Shown: positions 32,008 through 38,878 of the stretch, piece after piece
Position numbering within the stretch: position 1 is the first letter of the stretch
How the letters are laid out: every line of letters starts with the position of its first letter
Assembly: GCA_910588175.1 (NCBI GenBank)
Contig: CAJUQQ010000008.1
Location: 1 to 61,558, forward strand
Origin: an uncultured Oscillibacter sp.
GTDB lineage: Bacteria; Bacillota; Clostridia; Oscillospirales; Oscillospiraceae
Length of the DNA stretch: 61,558 nt
Reading direction: 5' to 3'
The notes under the pieces: generated by a model
The model's database searches: none
Told to the model about the DNA's origin: nothing
Seen by the model: the letters and a program-made list of their open reading frames with translations, nothing else
Translations under genes and position numbers: made by a program

Positions 32008-32460
32008 CTAGACCTGGAGAATCAGGACGTTTTTCAAAATGTCCGCCCGGACCTGGTCCCGGAGCTCCCGGGGTACGGCCCCCAAGGCCTTGTCCCCCAC
32101 GGCGGACAGAAGCGTCCGGGCCAGATCCCCGGTCAGGGCCCCGGACTCCGCCAGATTCCCCAGGATGGCCCGGGCGGAGGGCAGGTCCACCCGCTCCCCC
32201 AGGGAATTGATGACGTGCATCAAAAGCGTCTCCCGGTCCACTTGGACCCGGGTGATGCGAATATACCCGTTGCCGCCCCGGCGGCTTTCCACGATGTAGC
32301 CCCGCTCGGGGGAGAAACGGGTGGACATGACGTAGTTGATCTGGCTGGGCACGCAGTTGAACCGCTGGGCCAGCTCGCCCCGCTGGACCTCCAGCACGCC
32401 GTCTCCCGTCTCGTCCAGACAGTCCTGAAGGAACCCGGCAATCAAATCGGAAATCCCCAT
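32008..32460 (-). CDS. ctsR: Class III heat-shock repressor CtsR
   Basis: A 150-residue repressor. The winged helix-turn-helix (about 1-70) has the thermosensing glycine-rich wing in ESRRGGNGYIRI (about 57-68). The C-terminal dimerisation domain follows. The start at 32460 follows AGAGGTG. It represses its own operon through boxes at 32501-32516 and 32569-32584. Confidence 0.95.
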   Translation of the reverse strand: MGISDLIAGFLQDCLDETGDGVLEVQRGELAQRFNCVPSQINYVMSTRFSPERGYIVESRRGGNGYIRITRVQVDRETLLMHVINSLGERVDLPSARAILGNLAESGALTGDLARTLLSAVGDKALGAVPRELRDQVRADILKNVLILQV

Positions 32461-32500
32461 GGGCACACCTCTTTTCAAAATCTTTTGAGTTCGATTTGAC

Positions 32501-32516
32501 TTTGACTATCTTTGAT
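32501..32516 (-). promoter_or_regulatory. CtsR box, leader side
   Basis: On the minus strand ATCAAA-GATA-GTCAAA, one mismatch from the CtsR heptad repeat, located between the -10 box and ctsR. A further GTCAAA abuts it at 32495-32500. Confidence 0.7.
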
Positions 32517-32531
32517 GTTTCGGATGATGCC

Positions 32532-32559
32532 AGTATAACACGCTTGGGGGAAATGTCAA
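32532..32559 (-). promoter_or_regulatory. Promoter of ctsR-mcsA-clpC
   Basis: Minus strand TTGACA (32559-32554), 16-bp spacer, TATACT (32537-32532), bracketed by the two CtsR boxes. Confidence 0.8.
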
Positions 32560-32568
32560 GAGGAAATC

Positions 32569-32584
32569 TTTGACGTTCTTTGAC
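32569..32584 (-). promoter_or_regulatory. CtsR box, upstream side
   Basis: On the minus strand GTCAAA-GAAC-GTCAAA, matching the CtsR operator spacing, 10 bp upstream of the -35 box. Confidence 0.8.
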
Positions 32585-32652
32585 GTTTGTGAAAACAAAT
32601 TGTGAACGGAGGAGGGAAGTAAAAAATTTCCGTCAGGGGTTTCACAAAGCAC

Positions 32653-32680
32653 TTGCTTTTTTTTGAGAGTATGCTACAAT
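32653..32680 (+). promoter_or_regulatory. Promoter of the ferredoxin gene
   Basis: TTGCTT (32653-32658), 16-bp T-rich spacer, TACAAT (32675-32680), 31 bp before the start codon. Confidence 0.6.
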
Positions 32681-32710
32681 GGGGATACAATTCGAATGGA
32701 GGTGCAACCC

Positions 32711-32884
32711 ATGGCCTATAAGATCACTTCTGCTTGCGTAAGCTGCGGCGCCTGCTCTGACGCCTGCCCCGCCGGCGCTATCAGCCAGGGCGATGATGCC
32801 TATGTCATCGACGCGGCCGCCTGCCTGGACTGCGGTTCTTGCAGCGACACCTGCCCCAACGGCGCCATCGTCCCCGAGGAGTAA
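32711..32884 (+). CDS. fdx: 2[4Fe-4S] ferredoxin
   Basis: A 57-residue clostridial-type electron carrier. Two CxxCxxCxxxCP motifs (C9, C12, C15, C19 and C38, C41, C44, C48) each bind one 4Fe-4S cluster at low potential. Length and acidity are typical. The start follows GGAGG. It is monocistronic, with a strong terminator. Likely partners are pyruvate:ferredoxin oxidoreductase or hydrogenase encoded elsewhere. Confidence 0.95.
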   Translation: MAYKITSACVSCGACSDACPAGAISQGDDAYVIDAAACLDCGSCSDTCPNGAIVPEE

Positions 32885-32900
32885 TTCATAAGGGATACAT

Positions 32901-32933
32901 AAAAGTCCCGTGAGCATTGCTCACGGGACTTTT
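32901..32933. terminator. Bidirectional terminator after ferredoxin
   Basis: Perfect 15-bp stem (32901-32915 with 32919-32933), 3-nt loop, A4 and T5 flanks. It also ends the leftward tdk/radical SAM transcripts. Confidence 0.92.
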
Positions 32934-32937
32934 TGTT

Positions 32938-33810
32938 TTATATTCCCGACAGGTCAAAGTCCGGGGTGTACTCCTCCCTGGCGGAGGTGCGCTCCTGGGT
33001 GTAGCCGTCAACAATGCCGCAGTTGGCCATGTATTCCGCCGCCGCCCGGTATTCCGCCTTGGTCACGTGGCGGGCCAGATTTCCGGCGGCTCCGGGCTGG
33101 GGGGTGTACTGGCTCATGAGGGAAAAGAGGACCTCCCCGGGGCGAAAGGTTTTCGCCACCCAGTCGATGCAGCGCCGGGTGTTCTCCAGCTCCCCGGGGA
33201 GGAGAAGATGGCGGATCAGCACGCCGGATTTCAGCAGGCCGTTCTCCATGCGGCAGGGGCCGGTCTGGCGGAACATCTCCAGAATCGCCGGGGCGGCCCG
33301 GTCAAAATAGTCCGGGGCGGCGGAATAGCGCCCGGCGGGGCCGGGGAGGGCGTATTTCAGATCCGGCAGGTAGACTTGAACCCGGCCCTCCAGAAGGCGG
33401 AGGGTCTCCGGCTTTTCATAGCCTCCGCAGTTCCAGACCACCGGGACGGGCCAGGGCTCGTCCCCCAGAGCCTCCAGAATGGCGGGGGTGAAGTGGGTGG
33501 GGGTCACCAGATCCAGGCAGGCCGCCCCCTGGGCGATGAGCTCCCGAAAGATCTCCCGGAGGCGGGAGACCGTCACCGGCTTCCCCACGCCGCCCTGGGA
33601 GATGGGCTGATTCTGGCAGTAGGCGCAGCGGAGATTGCAGCCGGAGAAGAAAACGGTCCCCGCGCCGTGCTTCCCCACCAGGCAGGGCTCCTCCCACTGG
33701 TGGAGCATGGCCCGGGCGGCGACGGGGACCGAGGGCTGTCCGCAGACGCCGCCGGGACGGTCCGGCGTCCGCACCCCCCGGCAGTTCCGGGGACAGAGGG
33801 TACAGATCAT
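32938..33810 (-). CDS. Radical SAM protein of the PflA/PflX-like (COG1313) group
   Basis: A 290-residue protein. The SAM-binding 4Fe-4S motif is CNLRCAYC (C58, C62, C65). An extra N-terminal cysteine set (C3, C6, C10, C23) may hold a second cluster. The order and spacing match uncharacterised pyruvate-formate-lyase-activase-like enzymes. Substrate unknown; a glycyl-radical target is possible. Its start overlaps the tdk stop by 4 bp. Confidence 0.85.
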   Translation of the reverse strand: MICTLCPRNCRGVRTPDRPGGVCGQPSVPVAARAMLHQWEEPCLVGKHGAGTVFFSGCNLRCAYCQNQPISQGGVGKPVTVSRLREIFRELIAQGAACLDLVTPTHFTPAILEALGDEPWPVPVVWNCGGYEKPETLRLLEGRVQVYLPDLKYALPGPAGRYSAAPDYFDRAAPAILEMFRQTGPCRMENGLLKSGVLIRHLLLPGELENTRRCIDWVAKTFRPGEVLFSLMSQYTPQPGAAGNLARHVTKAEYRAAAEYMANCGIVDGYTQERTSAREEYTPDFDLSGI

Positions 33811-34394
33811 GGGGCCTCCACGTGAAAATCCGGGCCCAGATTGCCCTCCATCCAGTGGCGGCGGCAGAGGCCGATGTATTTGTCATTGGCCCCCAGGACC
33901 ACCTGCTCCCCTTCCTTGAGCACCTTGCCGTTTTCGTCAAAGCGGGCGTTGAAGGTGGCCTTTTTCCCGCACCAGCAGATGGTCTTGACCTCCTCGATCT
34001 TGTCCGCCATAACTAGGAGCTGATAGCTGCCGGGGAACAGGTCCCCCTTGAAGTCCGCCCGGAGGCCGTAGCACATGACGGGGATGTCCAGACGGTCCAC
34101 CAGGTCCACCAGGTACATGACTTCTTCCTTGGTGAGGAACTGGGCCTCGTCCACGATGATGCAGGCGTTCTGCTGGAGCTCCATGGCGGACATGGACTCC
34201 ATCTCGTCAAAGTATACACAGGGGTATTTCAGGCCGATGCGTGAGTAGACCATGTGCTCCCCGTCCCGGGCGTCCAGGCGGGGCTTGACCATCAGGGCCT
34301 TCTGTCCCCGCTCCTCGTAGTTGAAGCGGGCCATCAGGGCGTTGGCGGACTTGCTGGAGCCCATGGCTCCATACTTAAAGTATAATTGTGCCAT
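33807..34394 (-). CDS. tdk: Thymidine kinase
   Basis: A 195-residue type II thymidine kinase of the dTTP salvage pathway. The P-loop is GAMGSSKSANAL (9-20), a little divergent from the usual GxMxSGKS (Gly to Ser). The DEAQFL strand (about residue 90) and the C-terminal zinc site (CWCGKKA... LCRRHW) are present. The start at 34394 fits the family's MA.LYF.YGAM opening, but no Shine-Dalgarno sequence is visible. The next gene overlaps by 4 bp. Confidence 0.93.
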   Translation of the reverse strand: MAQLYFKYGAMGSSKSANALMARFNYEERGQKALMVKPRLDARDGEHMVYSRIGLKYPCVYFDEMESMSAMELQQNACIIVDEAQFLTKEEVMYLVDLVDRLDIPVMCYGLRADFKGDLFPGSYQLLVMADKIEEVKTICWCGKKATFNARFDENGKVLKEGEQVVLGANDKYIGLCRRHWMEGNLGPDFHVEAP

Positions 34395-34425
34395 AATAAT
34401 ACAAAAAGCGATGGATTTCGACGGG

Positions 34426-34881
34426 TTATTCCTCGCTTGCTTCCTCCTCTTTCGTTTCTTCCTCGTGCTCCGCGACATGGGCGAAAAAGCTGTCCTCGTA
34501 TTCCGGAAGGTCTGGCATGCGGAACACCATTTTCTTGCAGTCCCGGCAGAGCCAGGTGGTTTTGTAGGGGACCCACGTCCCCTCCTCCAGTACGTCTATA
34601 CCGCCTAAACTTTGGAAAAGCTCAAACTTATAGATGCCGGGATGCCAGCGGACGCCGTCCCGCCCGCCGGTGAGAAACCCCTGTTCCATCTCCTTCCCAC
34701 ACCAGGGGCAGGGCTCCGGCGGGAGGCGCTTGGCCTCCTCCCGTTCCTTCGCCTTGGCCTTGCGCTCCTGGTTCCAGGCCTTCAGACTGTCGATGGGGTT
34801 TTCCTTGGGCTCTTTGGGCTCCGGACGGGGCTTCTCCGGCTTCCGGTCCCAGGGGTCTTCGCTCTGCTTCCAAAATGGCAT
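34426..34881 (-). CDS. Zinc-ribbon protein of unknown function
   Basis: A 151-residue protein. Residues 1-55 are highly charged and proline/lysine-rich. CPWCGKEMEQGFL (about 58-70) and CRDCKK (about 112-117) form one split zinc ribbon, similar to PF20097-type domains. The C-terminal 25 residues are very acidic. It starts after AGGAGGG, 8 bp after the mutY stop, so it is probably co-transcribed with mutY. Confidence 0.7.
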   Translation of the reverse strand: MPFWKQSEDPWDRKPEKPRPEPKEPKENPIDSLKAWNQERKAKAKEREEAKRLPPEPCPWCGKEMEQGFLTGGRDGVRWHPGIYKFELFQSLGGIDVLEEGTWVPYKTTWLCRDCKKMVFRMPDLPEYEDSFFAHVAEHEEETKEEEASEE

Positions 34882-34889
34882 AGGCCCTC

Positions 34890-35948
34890 CTATTTCTCCA
34901 GTTCCCGCCGGACCTCCTCCGTGAAGCGGGAGAAGGCCGAGGGGACGGCGTGACGCTCCAGGGTATCTACCCAGGTGAAGTCCTCCGGCCCTTCCCCGGA
35001 GACCTCCAGAGCGTAGCCGGTCATGCGCCATTCTACATGGCTGAAAATGTGCTTGGCCGTCAGGCGGCGTTTCCAGGCGAGCGGCTCCAGGCCCCAGGCC
35101 CGGACCGCGACTGCGGCGGCGGGCTCGTCCAGGGCGCTTTCCACGTTGGGAAACTCCCACAGCCTCGCCAGCAATCCGGAGGCCGGGCGCTTCCGCAGGG
35201 CCGCGCGGCCTTCCCGGAGGAGGAGGAACACCGTCTTGTCCTCCACCCGGCGGGACTTTTTCGGGGCCTTTACCGGCAGGCTCTCCGCCGTGCCCCGCTC
35301 CCGGCCCAGGCAGAGGTCCCGGACGGGACAGAACAGGCATTTCGGCGGGCCGTTCGGCACGCAGACGGTGGCCCCCAGTTCCATAAGGGCCTGGTTGAAA
35401 ATACGGATGTCCTCCGCCTTCTTCGGGAAAATGTCCTGGACCTGGAGGCGGATGCTTTTTTTGGTCTGGGGAGCGGCGATGTCGCTGTGGTCGTCCGTCA
35501 GGCGGGTGACCACCCGCAGGACGTTGCCGTCCACCGCCGCCTCCCGCCGGGCAAAGGCCGCCGAGGCGATGGCGGCGGCGGTGTAATCCCCTATGCCGGG
35601 GAGCTCCAGAAGGCCCGCGCAGGTGTCGGGGAAGCCGCCCCGGTCCGCCACCAGCCTGGCGGCTTTTTGAAGATTCCGGGCCCGGCTGTAGTAGCCCAGG
35701 CCCTCCCAGAGCTTCATCAGCTGGTCCTCCGGCGCGGAGGCCAGAGCCTCCGCCGTGGGGAAGGCCGCGAGAAATCGGGCGTAGTAGCCCAGCACCGCCG
35801 CCACCCGGGTCTGCTGGAGCATGATCTCCGAGACCCAGATCCGGTAGGGATCTGTCGTTTTCCGCCAGGGGAGGTCCCGGGCGTTCTCCCGATACCACGC
35901 CAGCAGGGGCGGGGGAAGCCGGGATAAGTTCACAGCGTTTTCGTTCAT
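34890..35948 (-). CDS. mutY: A/G-specific adenine glycosylase MutY
   Basis: A 352-residue DNA repair enzyme that removes adenine opposite 8-oxoguanine. Catalytic E41 (WVSEIMLQQT), helix-hairpin-helix LPGIGDYTA (116-124), catalytic D140 (VDGNVLRV), 4Fe-4S cysteines C196, C204, C207, C213, and a C-terminal NUDIX-like mismatch-recognition domain (about 230-352). ATG at 35948 has no ribosome site; a TATAAT lies only 7 bp upstream, so the mRNA may be almost leaderless. Confidence 0.95.
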   Translation of the reverse strand: MNENAVNLSRLPPPLLAWYRENARDLPWRKTTDPYRIWVSEIMLQQTRVAAVLGYYARFLAAFPTAEALASAPEDQLMKLWEGLGYYSRARNLQKAARLVADRGGFPDTCAGLLELPGIGDYTAAAIASAAFARREAAVDGNVLRVVTRLTDDHSDIAAPQTKKSIRLQVQDIFPKKAEDIRIFNQALMELGATVCVPNGPPKCLFCPVRDLCLGRERGTAESLPVKAPKKSRRVEDKTVFLLLREGRAALRKRPASGLLARLWEFPNVESALDEPAAAVAVRAWGLEPLAWKRRLTAKHIFSHVEWRMTGYALEVSGEGPEDFTWVDTLERHAVPSAFSRFTEEVRRELEK

Positions 35949-36057
35949 GGGGAGATTATAACATAGATTCCGGGAGTTGGACAGCCTTTTTTCCGGGAGG
36001 GGGCGCTTGCGAATTTTAACCGGCCCTTCTTCGGAGAGCCTTGTGTTCCCTTTGGAA

Positions 36058-36079
36058 GGGCGGACACACAGGTCCGCCC
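36058..36079 (+). terminator. GC hairpin with T-run upstream of padR
   Basis: GGGCGGAC (36058-36065) pairs with GTCCGCCC (36072-36079); TGCGGTTTTTT follows. No rightward gene ends here, so it may be a dispersed intergenic palindrome that isolates the padR promoter from read-through. Confidence 0.5.
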
Positions 36080-36094
36080 CTGCGGTTTTTTCTC

Positions 36095-36144
36095 TTGACA
36101 TACCTAGTGGTTCTATGTATAATGAGCATAGAAACTCTAGGTAT
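36095..36144 (+). promoter_or_regulatory. padR promoter overlapped by a large inverted-repeat operator
   Basis: Consensus TTGACA (36095-36100), 17-bp spacer, TATAAT (36118-36123). ATACCTAGTGGTTCTATG (36100-36117) and its complement at 36127-36144 match at 16 of 18 positions and flank the -10 box. This is the size expected of a PadR operator, implying autorepression. Confidence 0.85.
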
Positions 36145-36159
36145 AAGGAGGCGGACGCG

Positions 36160-36492
36160 ATGAGGAAACAGGCCATTGAGCACACCCGGCTGCTGGCGCT
36201 GTCATTGCTGGCGGCAGAGGACATGTACGGCTACCAGATGATCGTGGAGCTGGCCCGGCGGTCCAACCACACCTTCGACATGAAGGAGGGGACGCTGTAC
36301 CCGGTGCTCCACGGGCTGGAGCAGGAGGGCTTTGTGGAGGCCTACCGGAAGCAGGCCCCCACGGGGCGGGAACGGAAATACTACCACCTCACCCGGAAGG
36401 GCCAGGGGGCCCTCCGGGAGGAGGAGGCCGCCTGGAGGCGGTATTCCGGGGCGGTGAACGACGTGCTGCGGGGCGGCGCGGAGGCCGTATGA
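36160..36492 (+). CDS. PadR-family transcriptional regulator
   Basis: A 110-residue winged-helix repressor: ALSLLAAEDMYGYQMIVELARR (about 14-35), EGTLYPVLHGLEQEGFVEAYRK and GRERKYYHLTRKG (wing), then a short dimerisation helix. It is the small PadR type. AAGGAGG lies upstream of the ATG. It overlaps the next gene by 4 bp (ATGA), the usual arrangement for PadR with a membrane partner carrying a HAAS/permease-prefix domain. Probably senses envelope or drug stress. Confidence 0.93.
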   Translation: MRKQAIEHTRLLALSLLAAEDMYGYQMIVELARRSNHTFDMKEGTLYPVLHGLEQEGFVEAYRKQAPTGRERKYYHLTRKGQGALREEEAAWRRYSGAVNDVLRGGAEAV

Positions 36493-37223
36493 CCCGGCAG
36501 GAGTTTTTGAACCAGGTGCTCTCGCCCCTGGGGCGGCTGACGGCGGAGGAGCGGGAGAATGTCCGCCGGGAGCTGGAGGAACACGTGGAGGACCGGATGG
36601 AGGCCCTTTTGGAGATGGGCTGGGACGCGGAACTGGCGGAAGCGCGGTGCCTGGAGGCCATGGGGGACCCGGCGGAGATTGGCCGGGAGATGGCGCGGCA
36701 GTACCGGGGAAGGGGCTGGCTGTGGATTGGCCGGATGGCAGTGGCGCTGACCGTGGTGGTGTGTATTCAGGCTTTGCTGGGCCTGGGAATGCTGGGCGCC
36801 GCCTGGGACAGCCTGTCGGTACGGTTCTGCCCGTCCACGGCGATCTCCATCGGTGAACTGGAGAATGTGGAAACCGTGGTGGACCTGGACATCCGGGCGG
36901 AGATTGGAAACGACATCCTGCGCGTCTACATGGTATTCGTGGGAGAGAAGGACGGCCAGCGGGCGGCCATGGTGCTGGCCTGCATGTATGATCGGCTGCC
37001 CTTCGGCATCGTGGCGGATGGGCTGGCCAGCCGGAGTGAGCTGTGGAACGAGCGGGGCGGGACGGGGACCAGCGCCGGGGGCAGTGGAAATTACAGGGCG
37101 GAGTACGCCGTCCGGTGGACCCCGGTGGAGCCGGGGGATACCCATGTGGTCTGGGAGTACCGGGCTATCGGGGAGACTGTCCGGCTGGAAATCCCCCTGC
37201 CAGGAGGGGAGGAGACGGTATGA
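36489..37223 (+). CDS. HAAS/permease-prefix-domain membrane protein
   Basis: A 244-residue protein. The N-terminal 75 residues (LSPLGRLTAEERENVRRELEEHVEDR... MGDPAEIGREMA) match the HAAS/permease-prefix domain found with PadR regulators. One membrane helix spans about 80-104. The outer C-terminal domain (about 110-244) is beta-rich and unassigned. Coupled by overlap to padR and to the next gene. It probably relays an envelope signal to the regulator or is its target. Confidence 0.75.
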   Translation: MTRQEFLNQVLSPLGRLTAEERENVRRELEEHVEDRMEALLEMGWDAELAEARCLEAMGDPAEIGREMARQYRGRGWLWIGRMAVALTVVVCIQALLGLGMLGAAWDSLSVRFCPSTAISIGELENVETVVDLDIRAEIGNDILRVYMVFVGEKDGQRAAMVLACMYDRLPFGIVADGLASRSELWNERGGTGTSAGGSGNYRAEYAVRWTPVEPGDTHVVWEYRAIGETVRLEIPLPGGEETV

Positions 37224-37900
37224 AGAAAGAGAAAAAGGGACGGCTGTCCTCCCGGAGAAAAAGAAGCCTCCGCCGGGTCCTCATCGCGGCGGCGGCGGTG
37301 CTTCTGGTGAACCGGATTTTCCTCATCGGCCTCCTGTTCCCCATTCAGGCCCTCCGACACATCGAGGAGCGGACAGGCACGGGGCGGACCGCCGTGGTCT
37401 GCCGGGAGTGGACCCCGGAGATTTACAAGACCGGCCTGGTCTATCTGACGGAAAACGAGAACGTCACCATGCTCAGCGCGGTCCGCCTGTCGTTTTACGG
37501 CTGGACGGAGCTCTATGGCGTGCCGGTGGACTGCGGGGCGGAGGGTCCCATCCACGGCGGCTGGTGGAGCTTTGTACGGATGGAAAAGGCGGGCCGGTTC
37601 TATGTGTTCGGCAGGGTGGACGACCCGGAGATCGCCTGGCTGGAGGTCTATTTCATGCGACCGGACGACCCCCGGGGAGAGAAACGGATCGGCCGGGTCC
37701 ACGGCAATTACGGGATTCATCGGGGCGACAGCGGCTGGATGGAGAAGGACGGACGGCTCTATTTCCTGTTTGAGGCCAACCTGGTGGATTGGAGCGAGTA
37801 CCCCGCCGGCCTCCGGGTCGTCGCCGTGGGCTATGACGAGGACAGGAATTTGGTCGCGCGGACGGATTTGGAACAGGGAGGCGTCTCCGTCGCCCAGTAA
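37220..37900 (+). CDS. Membrane-anchored protein of the padR operon
   Basis: A 226-residue protein with a Lys/Arg-rich start (residues 1-23), one membrane helix (about 24-46) and an outer beta-rich domain without known motifs. The N-terminal layout suggests an anchored extracytoplasmic protein. It overlaps the preceding gene by 4 bp and ends at a strong terminator, completing a three-gene operon. Function unknown. Confidence 0.65.
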   Translation: MKKEKKGRLSSRRKRSLRRVLIAAAAVLLVNRIFLIGLLFPIQALRHIEERTGTGRTAVVCREWTPEIYKTGLVYLTENENVTMLSAVRLSFYGWTELYGVPVDCGAEGPIHGGWWSFVRMEKAGRFYVFGRVDDPEIAWLEVYFMRPDDPRGEKRIGRVHGNYGIHRGDSGWMEKDGRLYFLFEANLVDWSEYPAGLRVVAVGYDEDRNLVARTDLEQGGVSVAQ

Positions 37901-37901
37901 A

Positions 37902-37941
37902 AACACCGAGCCGGGAGGCGTCGCCTCCCGGCCCGGTGTTT
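37902..37941. terminator. Bidirectional terminator after the padR operon
   Basis: Long GC stem (37902-37919 with 37924-37941, one mismatch) and short loop; TTTG on the plus side. It lies 3 bp from the stop of the leftward transporter gene. Confidence 0.85.
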
Positions 37942-37943
37942 GT

Positions 37944-38759
37944 TCAGTCCTTCTTCAAATGCGCGTACCAGAGCAGCGCAGCCAGTCCCGCGCCCCCCAG
38001 GACGTTTCCCAGGGTGACGGGGGGGAGGTTCCCCAGGAGGAAATTAGGGACGGTCAGGGCGCTGAGGTCCACCCCGGCCTCCTGGGCCAGCTGGAGGTAC
38101 TGGGGATTCCGCACCGCCAGAAGCCCGGCGGCGATGTAGTACATGTTCGCCACGCAGTGCTCAAAGCCGCAGAGGACGAAGTAGCACACCGGGAGGAAGG
38201 CTCCCATAAAGCGGCCCGCCGCGTCTGTTGCAGAGAGGGCCAGCAAGACCCCCAGGCACACCAGGACGTTGCAGAAAATCCCCAGCCCAAAGCCGCTTAA
38301 AAACGGCAGGGCGCACTTCCCGGCGGCAAGGCGGATGGTGTAGACCGCCAGCCCTCCGGCGGAGTAGTTCAGCTGCCCAAACCACACACAGCCCGCCGCC
38401 GCCAGAAGGGCCCCCAGGAAATTCCCCAGGTAGACCAGGCACCAGTTCCGCAAAAGGCCGGGGAGGGTGCATTTCCCCTCCAGCAGGGAGAGGACCAGCA
38501 GGCTGTTCCCGGTGAAGAGCTCCGACCCGGTGACAAGCACCATGCACAGGCCGAAGGGGAACAGGAGACCGGAGACCGTCCGGGCCAGGCCCACGTTTTC
38601 CATGCCGTGGACCGCCGTATTCGTGGCGGCGCAGCCCAGGGCGATGAAGGCCCCGGCCAGCAGGGAAAGGGCCAGGAGCTTCCCAGCGCTCTTTTGCGTC
38701 TTGGCCGTCCCTCCGGCGGCATAACGCTCCAAAAATTCCTTGGGGGCAAGGTAATGCAA
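37944..38759 (-). CDS. Formate/nitrite transporter (FNT) family protein
   Basis: A 271-residue pentameric channel of the FocA/NirC family with six membrane helices. FTGNSLLVLSLLEGK and the following NWCLVYLGNFLGAL correspond to the pore-lining parts, and HCVANMYYIAAGLL carries the conserved pore histidine region. A TTG start at 38759 is set by AAAGGAG 7 nt upstream. It is downstream of formate-tetrahydrofolate ligase on the same strand, so formate is the likely substrate. Confidence 0.88.
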   Translation of the reverse strand: MHYLAPKEFLERYAAGGTAKTQKSAGKLLALSLLAGAFIALGCAATNTAVHGMENVGLARTVSGLLFPFGLCMVLVTGSELFTGNSLLVLSLLEGKCTLPGLLRNWCLVYLGNFLGALLAAAGCVWFGQLNYSAGGLAVYTIRLAAGKCALPFLSGFGLGIFCNVLVCLGVLLALSATDAAGRFMGAFLPVCYFVLCGFEHCVANMYYIAAGLLAVRNPQYLQLAQEAGVDLSALTVPNFLLGNLPPVTLGNVLGGAGLAALLWYAHLKKD

Positions 38760-38823
38760 GGTTCTACTCCTTTCAAAGGCCCGCAATGCTTCCGCTCCAA
38801 GAGGAGCAGGGACTTGGTTGTGG

Positions 38824-38845
38824 GGCCTGAGCCCCTGCTCAGGCC
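38824..38845. repeat. Hairpin between fhs and the FNT gene
   Basis: Perfect 9-bp arms GGCCTGAGC and GCTCAGGCC with a 4-nt loop; no T-run on the minus strand. It may reduce read-through from fhs to the transporter gene. Confidence 0.5.
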
Positions 38846-38878
38846 ATTCTTCTTCTATATGAGCATTTCCAAAGCAAC

